Shown piece after piece: positions 8,869 through 18,011 of a stretch of 64,000 nt of DNA. Numbering within the stretch: position 1 is the stretch's first letter; each line of letters opens with the position of its first letter. The position numbers and the translations under genes are program-made. The DNA comes from Pandoraea pulmonicola (GTDB taxonomy: Bacteria > Pseudomonadota > Gammaproteobacteria > Burkholderiales > Burkholderiaceae): assembly GCF_000815105.2 (NCBI RefSeq), contig NZ_CP010310.2, positions 4,836,001 through 4,900,000 on the forward strand, in the 5' to 3' direction. The notes under the pieces are model-generated. The model was not told the DNA's origin. It saw only the letters and a list, made by a program, of their open reading frames with translations, and did no database searches.

Positions 8869-9621
8869 ATGTCCATGACCAGCCCCTTGCCCGCACGCCC
8901 TCGCCGCAAGTCTCGCAGCCTCACGGAAGAGGTCGTGAGCGCCTTGTCCGAGCAGATTCGCGCTGGCGCGTTCCGGCCGGGCGACAAGCTGCCGACCGAG
9001 TCGGCCATCATGGAAAGTCTCGGCGTGAGCCGCACGGTGGTGCGCGAAGCGATTTCGCGCCTGCAGGCCGCGCAACTGGTGGAGACACGTCACGGCATCG
9101 GCACGTTCGTGCTCGAAGCGCCGCGCGAGAATGCCCTGCAGGTCGACACCAACAGCATTCTGACGATGCTCGACGTCATGGCGATCCTGGAGTTGCGCAT
9201 CTCGCTCGAGACGGAGGCGGCCGGGCTGGCAGCGAACCGTCGCACCGACACGCAACTCAAGCTCATGCGCCAGGCGCTCGACGATTTCGAGATGCACGTG
9301 CGGCAGCGCACCGGCAACGCCGTCACGGCCGACGTGGCGTTCCACCTGCAAGTGGCGAGCGCGACGGGCAACCGCTATTTCCACGACATCCTCGAACAGC
9401 TCGGCAATACGATCATTCCGCGCACGCGCGTCAATTCCGCGGCACTTGCCGACGACGATCAGGTGTCGTACCTGAATCGCGTGAACCGCGAGCACGAGGA
9501 CATCTACAACGCCATTGCGCGACGCGACCCGGAAGCGGCCCGCGCCGCCATGCGCACCCACCTGACTAACAGCCGCGAGCGCCTGCGCCGCGCGCAGGAA
9601 TCGGCCGGCGCGCAAGGGTAA
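8869..9621 (+). CDS. FadR-type GntR family transcriptional regulator
   Basis: A 250-residue DNA-binding protein. The N-terminal winged helix spans about residues 18-85 (LTEEVVSALSEQIRAGAF, GVSRTVVREAISRL, HGIGTFV). The C-terminal all-helical FCD ligand domain has the conserved Asp/His positions expected to hold a metal (ELRISLETEAA, ADVAFHLQVAS, REHEDIYNAI, MRTHLTNSRE). It follows the porin in the same direction, about 220 bp later. The nearby importer/dehydratase region has two matching dyads of the length such regulators bind, so control of that aldarate regulon is likely but not shown. Confidence 0.88.
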   Translation: MSMTSPLPARPRRKSRSLTEEVVSALSEQIRAGAFRPGDKLPTESAIMESLGVSRTVVREAISRLQAAQLVETRHGIGTFVLEAPRENALQVDTNSILTMLDVMAILELRISLETEAAGLAANRRTDTQLKLMRQALDDFEMHVRQRTGNAVTADVAFHLQVASATGNRYFHDILEQLGNTIIPRTRVNSAALADDDQVSYLNRVNREHEDIYNAIARRDPEAARAAMRTHLTNSRERLRRAQESAGAQG

Positions 9622-9644
9622 GTCGCTTCCGCGCGCTTTCCGTC

Positions 9645-10262
9645 TCAGTACAGATCGCCGCGCACGGCGCGGTAGTATCCGGCGTCGATCTCGCTCGCCT
9701 TCGACGGGTCCACGCCCGTGAGCGCCGCCTTCATATCGCCCATCGACGGTACGGCCTTGCGCTCGAGCTGCGACTCCGGCCGCCACAGCTTCGCACGGTT
9801 GATGGCCTTGCCGCAGTGAAACAACACTTCGTCGAGGGTCACGACGATGGCGGTTTTCGGCGTGCGCTCGCCTTCCCTGAGCTTCGAGAGCAGGTCCACA
9901 TCGACGGAGATCCGTGCACGGCCGTTGATGCGCATGAACACCTCCAGCCCCGGAAACAGGAACAGCATGCCGACGCGATCGTCCTCGGTCAGATTGCGCA
10001 ACGAGGCGATACGGTTGTTGCCGGGCCAGTCGCCGAACGCGACGGTCCTGTCGTCGAGCACTTTGACGAAACCGGGTGCGCCGCCGCGCGGCGAGGCATC
10101 GAGGCCTTGAGCGCCGCCGGTCGCAAGACAGAAGAACGTGGCGACATCGAGATACGCCGTGTGAAACGGCAACAGGCGGGACATCACGCCTTTGACGATC
10201 GTCTCCGACGGCGGGTCGTACAACGCGTCGAGATTCGCCGTCGGATGGTCGGGTTGAGACAT
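9645..10262 (-). CDS. Pyridoxamine 5'-phosphate oxidase-family flavoprotein
   Basis: A 205-residue cytosolic protein with the split-barrel FMN-binding fold of the PPOX superfamily, resembling the MSMEG_1061-type subgroup. The barrel strands are seen as HTAYLDVATFFCLATG, PGFVKVLDDRTVAFGD, NRIASLRNL and RVGMLFLFPGLEVFMRINGRA, followed by a C-terminal helical cap (RAKLWRPESQ). Such proteins reduce or bind small molecules with FMN or F420; the substrate is unknown. It is divergent from an AraC regulator 93 bp away, which probably controls it. Confidence 0.8.
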   Translation of the reverse strand: MSQPDHPTANLDALYDPPSETIVKGVMSRLLPFHTAYLDVATFFCLATGGAQGLDASPRGGAPGFVKVLDDRTVAFGDWPGNNRIASLRNLTEDDRVGMLFLFPGLEVFMRINGRARISVDVDLLSKLREGERTPKTAIVVTLDEVLFHCGKAINRAKLWRPESQLERKAVPSMGDMKAALTGVDPSKASEIDAGYYRAVRGDLY

Positions 10263-10354
10263 GGGAACGCTCCTTCATGAACACGGCCCGAGCATATCCC
10301 CGCCCCCGATGGCGCTGATAGACTATTGCAGACATTCAATAGCGCAATTACGCC

Positions 10355-11182
10355 ATGAATTTACCCGATTCGCTGAAGCGGAAGATGGAGCGCGTTCATC
10401 ACATGGGTGAGAACGATCCGCCGCTGCTTGCCCTGGTCGGGCGACAGAGCGTGCCGCGCGTGTCGCAGACGCATCGGCACGCCTCGGGGCAACTGCTCGG
10501 GCTGTTCACCGGCCTGCTGACGGTGCATACCAGTCTCGGCGCTTGGGTGATTCCGACGACGCGCGCCGTCTGGGTCCCCCCCAATCATCCGCACTCAGCG
10601 TTTTCTCATGGACCTTTCTTCGGCTGGGCGGTGTACGTACGGCCCGACAAATGCGCGGGTCTGCCGGAGCAGCCGCGCGCCATCGAGGTTTCGGGACTGC
10701 TGCGCGAGGCTGTGGTGCGCGCCGCGCCGTGGACCATCGGGATGCCGGATCGTGTACAGACCAACGTCATGCGGGTGATTCTCGACGAGATCGCGATGAG
10801 CCCGGCGGACACGTTCCGTCTTCCCATGCCGGGCGACACGCGCCTGCGCCGCATCGCATCGGCCCTCGTCGACAATCCCGCCGATGCGCGTACGCTCGAC
10901 GAGTGGGCTGCCTGGGCCAACGCGGCGCCGCGCACAGTAAGCCGACGGTTCGTGGAGGAGACGGGACTGACGTTCACGGCATGGCGCCAGCGAGCGAGGC
11001 TGCTGCGTGCGCTGGAGTTGCTGGCGTCCGGGCAACCTGTCGGGACAGTGGCGCTCGATCTCGGTTACGACAACGCGAGTGCCTTCATCTCGCTCTTTCG
11101 CAGGACGTTCCACACCACGCCCGGCAAGTATTTTTCGTCAGGCACAACAGCCGCACTGGCGCTCGACGAAACCGCCGAATGA
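10355..11182 (+). CDS. AraC family transcriptional regulator with cupin sensor
   Basis: A 275-residue regulator. Residues about 15-110 form a cupin-like sensor (QTHRHASGQLLGLFTG, AVWVPPNHPHSA). The C-terminal 100 residues hold the paired HTH of AraC/XylS proteins: TLDEWAAWANAAPRTVSRRF and PVGTVALDLGYDNASAFISLFRR, with the closing TTPGKYF. Domain order and length match the NimR-like group. It is transcribed away from the PPOX flavoprotein, its likely target. The sensed ligand is unknown. Confidence 0.88.
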   Translation: MNLPDSLKRKMERVHHMGENDPPLLALVGRQSVPRVSQTHRHASGQLLGLFTGLLTVHTSLGAWVIPTTRAVWVPPNHPHSAFSHGPFFGWAVYVRPDKCAGLPEQPRAIEVSGLLREAVVRAAPWTIGMPDRVQTNVMRVILDEIAMSPADTFRLPMPGDTRLRRIASALVDNPADARTLDEWAAWANAAPRTVSRRFVEETGLTFTAWRQRARLLRALELLASGQPVGTVALDLGYDNASAFISLFRRTFHTTPGKYFSSGTTAALALDETAE

Positions 11183-11266
11183 CCCGCAAGCCTTGATCCG
11201 GGTTTCTAAGCGCCAGGGACCCGGGGTGCGCAGGACGCAGCGCCCACGGTCCCCGGCAAGCGACGT

Positions 11267-12610
11267 TCAATCGTCCAGCGGCATGCCGCTGCGATCCTTC
11301 GCGCAGGCGACCGCGACGATCGACACCAGCGCACACGCGATCATGAACATCACCACAGGCACGTAGCTGCCGCCGAAGTAGGCGACCAGCGCGGTGGCGA
11401 TCAGCGGCATCGGGCCGCCTACCAGCGCAGCACCGATCTGGTAGCCGAGCGACATGCCCGTGTAGCGGATCGTCGCCGGAAACGCCTCGGCCAGCAGCGT
11501 GCCGATCATCGAACCGTACGTGGTCCAGATCACGCCCAGCCCCACGCCCACCGCCAGCGCCGCGAGCACGATCGACTTCTGGTTCAGCAGCCAGAAGAAC
11601 GGTGCGATCCAGACGATGAACGCCATGCTGCCGTAGATGAACACCTTCTTGCGTCCCACCTTGTCCGACAGATGCCCGAAGTAGAGCATGAACGGGAAGG
11701 CAATCAAGGCGCAGACCAGCACGATGTTCAGAATCTCCGAGCGCTGAAAACCGTGCCCGATCATGTACGACACCGTGAACGTGGCGTACAGGAAGAAGGT
11801 CGACGTCTCCACGACCTTGGCGCCGATGGCGATCAGCACGACGCGCCAGTGATCCTGCAACGTTTCCGTGAGCGGAATGCGGGCGTGGCTGCGCGTGGCC
11901 AGGATCTTCTTGAACGATGGCGTTTCCCCCACCGCGTTGCGGATCCACATCCCGACCAGCACCAGCACGATCGAGCCGACGAACGGAATGCGCCAGCCCC
12001 AGCTCTGGAAGTCCGCATCGCTCATCGTGTTGCTCATCGCCGACGTGATGATGTTGCCCAACGCCAGACCGAGCACGGCGCCCGTTTGCGGCACCGCGCC
12101 GTAAAAGCCGCGGCGATGGCGCGGCGAATACTCGACCGCCAGCAGAACGCCCCCGCCCCACTCGCCGCCGAGCGCCAGACCTTGCATCAGGCGCAGGAGC
12201 GACAGCAGGATCGGCGCCCATACGCCGATCTGATCGTAGTTGGGCAGCAATCCCATGCATACCGTGGACATGCCCATCATCGACAGCGTAATGGCCAACG
12301 TCTTCTTGCGGCCGACCCGGTCGCCGATGTGGGCAAAGATCACGCCGCCCAACGGACGAATGACGAACGCCAGCGCAAACGCTGCCAACGCCAGCAGTTG
12401 GCTGACCAGCGGATCGGTGCTCGGGAAGAACTGCTTCGCGAAGATGATGGACGCCATCGTTCCATACAGGAAGTAGTCGTACCACTCGATCGTGCTGCCG
12501 ACCGCACTCCCGAGCAGCGCACGCCGGCGCTCGACATCGGGAACCAGGGTTTCTTTGATGTCTGCCGTCAACCCGGGATTGCCGGCGCTGTTGGGCGCAA
12601 TTCCGCTCAT
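11267..12610 (-). CDS. MFS transporter, metabolite:H+ symporter (MHS) family
   Basis: A 447-residue inner-membrane transporter with 12 predicted helices. The opening SAVGSTIEWYDYFLYGTM is diagnostic of the MHS group (alpha-ketoglutarate, shikimate, citrate, proline/betaine symporters). The two copies of the cytosolic loop motif are GDRVGRKKTL and SDKVGRKKVF. The start at 12610 has GGTGGAG just upstream; the longer frame to 12664 lacks a ribosome site. Lying next to a LysR regulator and the dehydrogenase pair, it likely imports the acid those enzymes oxidise. A TATAACTTT element upstream (12692-12700) recurs in the LysR/dehydrogenase promoter region. Confidence 0.88.
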   Translation of the reverse strand: MSGIAPNSAGNPGLTADIKETLVPDVERRRALLGSAVGSTIEWYDYFLYGTMASIIFAKQFFPSTDPLVSQLLALAAFALAFVIRPLGGVIFAHIGDRVGRKKTLAITLSMMGMSTVCMGLLPNYDQIGVWAPILLSLLRLMQGLALGGEWGGGVLLAVEYSPRHRRGFYGAVPQTGAVLGLALGNIITSAMSNTMSDADFQSWGWRIPFVGSIVLVLVGMWIRNAVGETPSFKKILATRSHARIPLTETLQDHWRVVLIAIGAKVVETSTFFLYATFTVSYMIGHGFQRSEILNIVLVCALIAFPFMLYFGHLSDKVGRKKVFIYGSMAFIVWIAPFFWLLNQKSIVLAALAVGVGLGVIWTTYGSMIGTLLAEAFPATIRYTGMSLGYQIGAALVGGPMPLIATALVAYFGGSYVPVVMFMIACALVSIVAVACAKDRSGMPLDD

Positions 12611-12824
12611 TGTCTCCACCTCGTTATTTTGCGAACGAACGAAGTCTACAAAGGCGCATCGCACCCGTACACTGACGGTTTGCGTTATCGATATAACTTT
12701 TAGCTATTCCAGGAACCTTCGGGGTCCGACACCACCATGCCGGACGCGCATACTGCTGCGTCGCGAGGTGGTCGGGGCCATCGAGGCCATCGAGGTCATC
12801 GCGCCCGTCGAGCCGCTTCGTGCA

Positions 12825-13763
12825 TCACTCGCTCCGTTCGGCGCCGCGCGCGACGACGGCGTCCATCAGCATCCGTGCCCCGTGCGACAGGGGCGCACCG
12901 CGACGGGTGACAAGTTCGTACGGTTCGCTGCGCGAGGCGAGTTGCAGTGGCAGCGTGCACGCCACGCCGTGCCCAGTATAGAAACGCGCCACGTCGGTCG
13001 ACACGAGCGCCACCAGCGATGGATTTTTCTGCAACAGGGACACCGTCGCGAAGGCGGAAGTCGTCTCCAGCAAATGAGCGGGAAACCGCAGTCCGGCATC
13101 GTGGAATTCGCGCTCCAGCAGCAATCGCATCGGCATGTTCGCGCGGTAGACGACCCACCGATAGTCCGTCAGGTCGCCGAGCGAGACGCGCGCCTCATGC
13201 GCGAGCGGGTGCCCCGTATTGGCGATGACGGCCAGCGTTTCGTCGCGGACGAACGTGCTGTCATAGAGGTAGGGCGTCTGGCTCACGCTCGTGCGGCAAA
13301 TGGCGAGGTCGAGCCGGCCGGCATCGATCAGGCTGAGCAGCGTGGCGCTCGTGTCCTCGACGATCTCGATCGACATGTCCGGCTGCGCTTCGGTGACGAC
13401 CGTGACGGCGTCGGTCAACAGCGGCACCGCTCCCATGATCACGCCGACCGACACCCGGCCCCCGTGGCCGCGCATGATGCCGACCATCTCCTCGCGAAGG
13501 TGCGCCAGATCGGATTGAATCAGACGCGCGTACCGGATCACGCAATGCCCCACGGCGTTCGGCTCGAGGCCGCGATTCGAGCGTTCGAACAGCGACGCGC
13601 CGAAAGTCGTCTCGATCTCGTGCAACGCCTTGCTCGCACCGGGCTGCGTCATGGCGAGTTGCCTGGCCGCCCCCAACAGCGAGCCGTGCTCTTCGATGGC
13701 AATCAGAAGGCGAAGCTGCTTCACGTGCAGGCGGGAGATGATCGAGTTGAGGGTCGGCGTCAT
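12825..13763 (-). CDS. LysR family transcriptional regulator
   Basis: A 312-residue regulator with the N-terminal HTH (LRLLIAIEEHGSLLGAARQLAMTQ, GASKALHEIETTFGASLFER) and a periplasmic-binding-like effector domain. I chose the ATG at 13763, which places the HTH 14 residues in as usual; an earlier ATG at 13829 adds 22 residues. It is divergent from the iron-type dehydrogenase and lies between it and the MHS transporter. LysR proteins normally control the divergent operon, so the dehydrogenase pair and perhaps the transporter are the likely targets. Confidence 0.88.
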   Translation of the reverse strand: MTPTLNSIISRLHVKQLRLLIAIEEHGSLLGAARQLAMTQPGASKALHEIETTFGASLFERSNRGLEPNAVGHCVIRYARLIQSDLAHLREEMVGIMRGHGGRVSVGVIMGAVPLLTDAVTVVTEAQPDMSIEIVEDTSATLLSLIDAGRLDLAICRTSVSQTPYLYDSTFVRDETLAVIANTGHPLAHEARVSLGDLTDYRWVVYRANMPMRLLLEREFHDAGLRFPAHLLETTSAFATVSLLQKNPSLVALVSTDVARFYTGHGVACTLPLQLASRSEPYELVTRRGAPLSHGARMLMDAVVARGAERSE

Positions 13764-13769
13764 TCTGAA

Positions 13770-13872
13770 TTGATAAAAAGTTATAGCACTATCAAATGCT
13801 GTCAATTCCGTGACATTGCGATGAGACATACACTGCGGAATCTCGGCAAGAGCATAGCCTTCCTATAACTTT
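13770..13872. promoter_or_regulatory. Divergent LysR/dehydrogenase promoter region with repeated element
   Basis: The intergenic stretch holds TTGATA and TATCAA as an inverted pair (13770-13775 and 13790-13795) and two opposed copies of TATAACTTT (13777-13785 on the minus strand and 13864-13872 on the plus strand). A third copy lies in front of the MHS transporter at 12692-12700, next to a GTTAT-N4-ATAAC dyad. These could be LysR contact sites. Confidence 0.45.
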
Positions 13873-13884
13873 CCGTCATCTACC

Positions 13885-15024
13885 ATGTCCCTCATCAACT
13901 ACATCACGCAGATCCAGTTCGGCTTCGACTCGATCCGTCTTCTGGCCGGCGAGTGCGAGCGCGTCGGCATTCGTCGCCCGATGATCGTGACCGACGCGGG
14001 CATTCGCGCCGCGGGCCTGCTCGATACGGTGCTCGCCGCCCTCGCTGCGAAAACGCCCGTGCCGGTGTTCGACGGCACGCCGCCCAACCCGAACGAATCG
14101 GTGGTGCGCGATGCGGTGGCCATGTACAAGGCCGGCGAGTGCGATGGCGTGATCGCGCTGGGCGGCGGCTCCTCGATCGATCTGGCCAAGGGCGTTGCCG
14201 TGTGCGCGACGCACGAAGGTCCGCTGCAGAGCTTCGCCGTCATCGAAGGTGGCGCGGCGCGCATCACGTCGGCCACGGCGCCGGTCATCGCCATCCCGAC
14301 GACCGCCGGCACCGGCAGCGAAGTCGGCCGCGGGGCGATCCTGATCCTTGACGACGGCCGCAAGGTCGGCGTGATTTCGCCGTACGTCGTGCCACGCGTG
14401 GCCATCTGCGATCCCGCGCTCACGCTCGGCCTGCCTGCCGGACTGACGGCCGCGACGGGCATGGACGCCATTGCCCACTGCATCGAAACCTTCATGGCGC
14501 CGGCCTTCAATCCGCCGGCCGACGGCATCGCGCTCGATGGTCTCTGGCGCGCCTGGCGGCATATCGAGCGCGCCACGCGCGAGCCCGGCGACCGGACGGC
14601 ACGCCTGAACATGATGAGCGCGTCCATGCAGGGTGCGCTCGCGTTCCAGAAGGGACTCGGCTGCGTGCACAGCCTGAGCCATTCGCTCGGCGGCATCGAC
14701 CCGCGCCTGCACCATGGCACGCTCAACGCCATCCTGCTGCCGGCGGTGATCGCCTTCAATCGCGAAGCGCCGTCGATGCGGGAAGACGCGAAGCTCGACC
14801 GCATTGCGCAGGCGATGGGGTTGGCCTCGGGCGACGACGTTGGCCCGGCGATCGCCAGGATGACCGCCACGCTGGGCTTGCCTCGAGGTCTTGCGGAACT
14901 TGGCGTGACAGAGGAAATGTTTCCTCGCATCATCGAGGGCGCACTGAAGGATCACAGTCATAAAACCAACCCGCGCGACGCCTCCGCGCAGGACTACCGC
15001 ACGATGCTCGAAGCTTCGATGTAA
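13885..15024 (+). CDS. Iron-containing alcohol dehydrogenase, probably 4-hydroxybutyrate dehydrogenase
   Basis: A 379-residue cytosolic NAD-dependent enzyme of the group III (iron-type) alcohol dehydrogenases. Motifs: the nucleotide loop GGGSSIDLAKG, PTTAGTGSEVG, and the metal site contributed by Asp in ATGMDAIAH, the same His, HSLSHSLGG and HHGTLNA. Length fits the family. An ALDH of the succinate-semialdehyde type follows 87 bp later in the same direction; together they would oxidise 4-hydroxybutyrate to succinate semialdehyde and then succinate. The substrate is inferred from this pairing, and other omega-hydroxy acids remain possible. Confidence 0.82.
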   Translation: MSLINYITQIQFGFDSIRLLAGECERVGIRRPMIVTDAGIRAAGLLDTVLAALAAKTPVPVFDGTPPNPNESVVRDAVAMYKAGECDGVIALGGGSSIDLAKGVAVCATHEGPLQSFAVIEGGAARITSATAPVIAIPTTAGTGSEVGRGAILILDDGRKVGVISPYVVPRVAICDPALTLGLPAGLTAATGMDAIAHCIETFMAPAFNPPADGIALDGLWRAWRHIERATREPGDRTARLNMMSASMQGALAFQKGLGCVHSLSHSLGGIDPRLHHGTLNAILLPAVIAFNREAPSMREDAKLDRIAQAMGLASGDDVGPAIARMTATLGLPRGLAELGVTEEMFPRIIEGALKDHSHKTNPRDASAQDYRTMLEASM

Positions 15025-15111
15025 AGTGACGAGGTGCGCCGCCGCCCCGTTTCGCAGGGCGGCCCTGGCACCCCGATTTCCGCTTTGTGCTCCTCTTCAA
15101 GGAAACCCGAC

Positions 15112-16557
15112 ATGGTCACAGCAGGATATACAGACACCCGCCTTCTGATTAACGGCGAGTGGTGCGACGCCGCCAGCGGCAAGACGATCGACGTCGTCAA
15201 CCCGGCGACGGGCAACACGATCGGCAAGGTTGCGCACGCCGGCATTGCCGATCTCGATCGCGCGCTGGAAGCCGCGCAGCGCGGTTTCGCCGCGTGGCGC
15301 AAGATCCCCGCGGTCGAGCGCGCCGGCACGATGCGCAAGGCCGCCGCGCTGGTGCGCGAGCGGGCCGACGCCATCGGCCGCCTGATGACGCAGGAACAGG
15401 GCAAGCCGTTCGTCGAAGCCCGTCTTGAAGTGCTCGCGGCGGCCGGCATCATCGAATGGTTCGCCGACGAGGGGCTGCGTGTGTATGGCCGCATCGTGCC
15501 GTCGCGCAACCTGAACGCTCAGCAGCTCGTGCTCAAGGAGCCGATCGGCCCGGTCGCGGCCTTCACGCCGTGGAATTTCCCGGTCAATCAGGTCGTGCGC
15601 AAGCTGAGCGCGGCGCTCGCGAGCGGCTGCTCGTTCCTCGTCAAGGCGCCGGAGGAGACTCCCGCGTCGCCGGCTGCGCTGCTGCAAGCGTTCGTCGAGG
15701 CAGGGGTGCCGGCGGGCACGGTCGGTCTGGTGTTCGGCGATCCGGCCGAGATCTCGGGCTACCTGATTCCGCATCCGGTGATCCGCAAGGTCACGTTCAC
15801 CGGCTCGACGCCGGTCGGCAAGCAGCTCGCCTCGCTCGCGGGTCTGCACATGAAGCGCGCGACGATGGAGCTGGGCGGTCACGCGCCGGTGATCGTCGCC
15901 GAGGACGCGGATCTGGCGCTTGCCGTCAAGGCGGCGGGCGGCGCCAAGTTCCGCAATGCCGGTCAGGTGTGCATCTCGCCGACGCGGTTCCTCGTGCACA
16001 ACAGCGTGAAGGACGAATTCGCCAAGGCGCTGGTCAAGCACGCGGAAGGCCTGAAGCTCGGTGACGGTCTGGCCGAAGGCACGACGCTCGGCCCGCTCGC
16101 CAATGCACGACGGCTGACGGCAATGAGCCGCATCGTCGAAGACGCACGCAAGACGGGGGCGACGATCGCCACTGGCGGCGAGCGGGTGGGTTCGACCGGC
16201 AACTTCTTTGCGCCGACGGTGCTCACGGACGTATCGCTCGAAGCCGACGTATTCAACAACGAGCCGTTCGGCCCGGTCGCCGCGATCCGTGGTTTCGACA
16301 GGCTGGAAGACGCGATCGCCGAAGCCAACCGTCTGCCGTTCGGGCTGGCCGGTTATGCGTTCACGGAATCGATCCGCAATGTGCACCTGCTGTCGCAGCA
16401 ACTGGAAGTCGGCATGCTGTGGATCAACCAGCCGGCGGCGCCCTCGCCGGAAATGCCGTTCGGCGGCGTGAAGGACTCCGGCTACGGCTCGGAAGGGGGA
16501 CCGGAAGCGATGGAAGCCTACCTCGTGACCAAGGCAGTGTCGGTCATGGCGGGATGA
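15112..16557 (+). CDS. NAD-dependent aldehyde dehydrogenase, succinate-semialdehyde type
   Basis: A 481-residue cytosolic ALDH. The N-terminal Rossmann part has [14 protein letters not shown] and the cofactor loop [11 protein letters not shown]; the general base lies in [10 protein letters not shown], and the catalytic cysteine in [14 protein letters not shown]. The closing motif [15 protein letters not shown] is typical of the succinate-semialdehyde/glutarate-semialdehyde group. The ATG at 15112 follows AAGGAAAC; the open frame beginning at 15034 adds 26 unrelated residues. With the upstream dehydrogenase it probably completes conversion of a hydroxy acid to a TCA-cycle acid. Confidence 0.88.
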   Translation: MVTAGYTDTRLLINGEWCDAASGKTIDVVNPATGNTIGKVAHAGIADLDRALEAAQRGFAAWRKIPAVERAGTMRKAAALVRERADAIGRLMTQEQGKPFVEARLEVLAAAGIIEWFADEGLRVYGRIVPSRNLNAQQLVLKEPIGPVAAFTPWNFPVNQVVRKLSAALASGCSFLVKAPEETPASPAALLQAFVEAGVPAGTVGLVFGDPAEISGYLIPHPVIRKVTFTGSTPVGKQLASLAGLHMKRATMELGGHAPVIVAEDADLALAVKAAGGAKFRNAGQVCISPTRFLVHNSVKDEFAKALVKHAEGLKLGDGLAEGTTLGPLANARRLTAMSRIVEDARKTGATIATGGERVGSTGNFFAPTVLTDVSLEADVFNNEPFGPVAAIRGFDRLEDAIAEANRLPFGLAGYAFTESIRNVHLLSQQLEVGMLWINQPAAPSPEMPFGGVKDSGYGSEGGPEAMEAYLVTKAVSVMAG

Positions 16558-16613
16558 GTCTGCCTCGGCGCCTGGTCACGCGTGAAATGATCAGGACGCG
16601 GTCGATGCAAGCG

Positions 16614-16645
16614 GAAAGCCCCGACATGTCGGGGCTTTCGTTTTC
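16614..16645 (+). terminator. Rho-independent terminator after the aldehyde dehydrogenase
   Basis: A 26-bp perfect palindrome (GAAAGCCCCGACA and its complement, 16614-16639) is followed by GTTTTCC. It lies 56 bases after the ALDH stop and could also end transcription coming from the opposite strand. Confidence 0.85.
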
Positions 16646-16738
16646 CGTGGGCTGCGGATCCGTGTGATGACGGCGTTGCTTGGCGGATCATGCACAACCG
16701 TGTGGCGGGACATTGGATTGACTCGCCGGCGACATGGA

Positions 16739-17257
16739 TCAGGACTGCAAATCGAGTTTGCACATCTCCACCCACCGTCCTGACGAATTCTCCAGCAGCG
16801 TGATATGGGTGCAGCGTGACTCGATACCCACGGCCCCTTGCAGTCGCCGATGCAATGCCGACGACACCGGGTCGACGACATCCGGTTCGACGGAAACGGT
16901 GAGGTGCGGAACGATCTCGGAGTGACGCCCGCCGAACGGTGGATAGTCGGGAAATTCGCCGGCGATGGCCGTGGTCAGCGCCACAAAGGGGTCGGGTACG
17001 GCGGGGCGCAGGAATACGACTCGCTTGTCGAAACACCCGACGGCGTCGAGCCTGAACGAGAAAGCCGGGATTGACGAGAAGACGCGATGGGCCTGCGAAA
17101 GCACGCTCGGCGTGATGTGCTCGGGCGCCATGAACGGGTAGAGAACGGTGATGTGCGCCGGGACGCCGACGCGCGTGCTCGGGTCGTATTGCTGCCGAAG
17201 ATCCGCCACCATCGGCTCCGCTTCCGGGACTTTCACCACGAACGCTGACGTTGCCAT
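16739..17257 (-). CDS. 2'-5' RNA ligase-superfamily (2H phosphoesterase) protein
   Basis: A 172-residue protein with the two HxT signature motifs of the 2H phosphoesterase fold, AHITVLYPF and PHLTVSV, about 80 residues apart. Such enzymes cleave or form 2'-5' or cyclic phosphodiester bonds; the substrate here is unknown. The start at 17257 has AAGGAG ten bases upstream; the longer frame to 17392 adds 45 residues without family features. Confidence 0.82.
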   Translation of the reverse strand: MATSAFVVKVPEAEPMVADLRQQYDPSTRVGVPAHITVLYPFMAPEHITPSVLSQAHRVFSSIPAFSFRLDAVGCFDKRVVFLRPAVPDPFVALTTAIAGEFPDYPPFGGRHSEIVPHLTVSVEPDVVDPVSSALHRRLQGAVGIESRCTHITLLENSSGRWVEMCKLDLQS

Positions 17258-17438
17258 GTCGGCTGTGCTCCTTGATTGATGAGGATGCCATGCGCTGTTC
17301 GATAACATCCAGGCATTCTCTTGGACTGCCCGTGCCGGGAGATCGGACGTGGGTGTTTTTCCGCGCGATGGCGGCGAGGCGCTGTTGCGCAACCTATGCG
17401 GGATTATGCAGTGCGAAAGCGCGGCGGCTGCGTCAGGC

Positions 17439-17966
17439 TCAACCAGCGTTGGACGCTACAGCCGGCATTAAACGCTCCATCACGATCGCTCGACCGGCGA
17501 ATCCCATCGCCGGTTTGCGAAGCAATTCGACGAAACCCTCCCGCTTCCAGAAGTCGAACGCTCGTGGGTTCGTGTCGAGAACGGCAAGGCGCAATACATG
17601 GCATTGCCAATGGCTGGCGACGGCTTCCGCGAAGCGCACTGCCTGCGGGCCGAAACCTCTTCCCTGATAAATCTCGCGGAACAGCAGCAGCCCGATGAAA
17701 GCGACGCCGGTCTCGGGATAGTGCCTGACCATCTCCAGACATCCGATGGCTTGGGCGTCGCAAGCGACTTCGTAGACGAACTTGTCCGTGGCGTCCTTGC
17801 CGGGCGGCAGTGCGTCGAGGACGTCAACGGCCGCGTTTGGCGCGGGCGGCTTGCCTTCGACTATCAGGCTATATCCAGGCGCCCCTTCGAGCACGGATTG
17901 CAGACGCTGAACGTCGTCCGGCTGGCGGCGGTCGATCGGGCGTAGTGTGGGAGCGGTTGTGTTCAC
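17439..17966 (-). CDS. GNAT family N-acetyltransferase
   Basis: A 175-residue acetyl-CoA-dependent transferase. The acetyl-CoA motif is seen as LLLFREIYQGRGFGPQAVRFAE (the Q/R-x-x-G-x-G/A pattern), followed by RLAVLDTNPRAFDFWKREGF, the usual motif B with the aromatic positions. The acceptor is unknown. It is preceded on its strand, 45 bases away, by a membrane-anchored protein at 18012, possibly in the same transcript. Confidence 0.82.
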   Translation of the reverse strand: MNTTAPTLRPIDRRQPDDVQRLQSVLEGAPGYSLIVEGKPPAPNAAVDVLDALPPGKDATDKFVYEVACDAQAIGCLEMVRHYPETGVAFIGLLLFREIYQGRGFGPQAVRFAEAVASHWQCHVLRLAVLDTNPRAFDFWKREGFVELLRKPAMGFAGRAIVMERLMPAVASNAG

Positions 17967-18011
17967 GGATGATCGGCTTCCCCGAGGTCGGCATCAAGAG
18001 GCACTGTCAGG

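Noticed and set aside
15097..16401. 434-codon minus-strand frame opposite the aldehyde dehydrogenase
   Set aside because: Shadow frame in GC-rich DNA.
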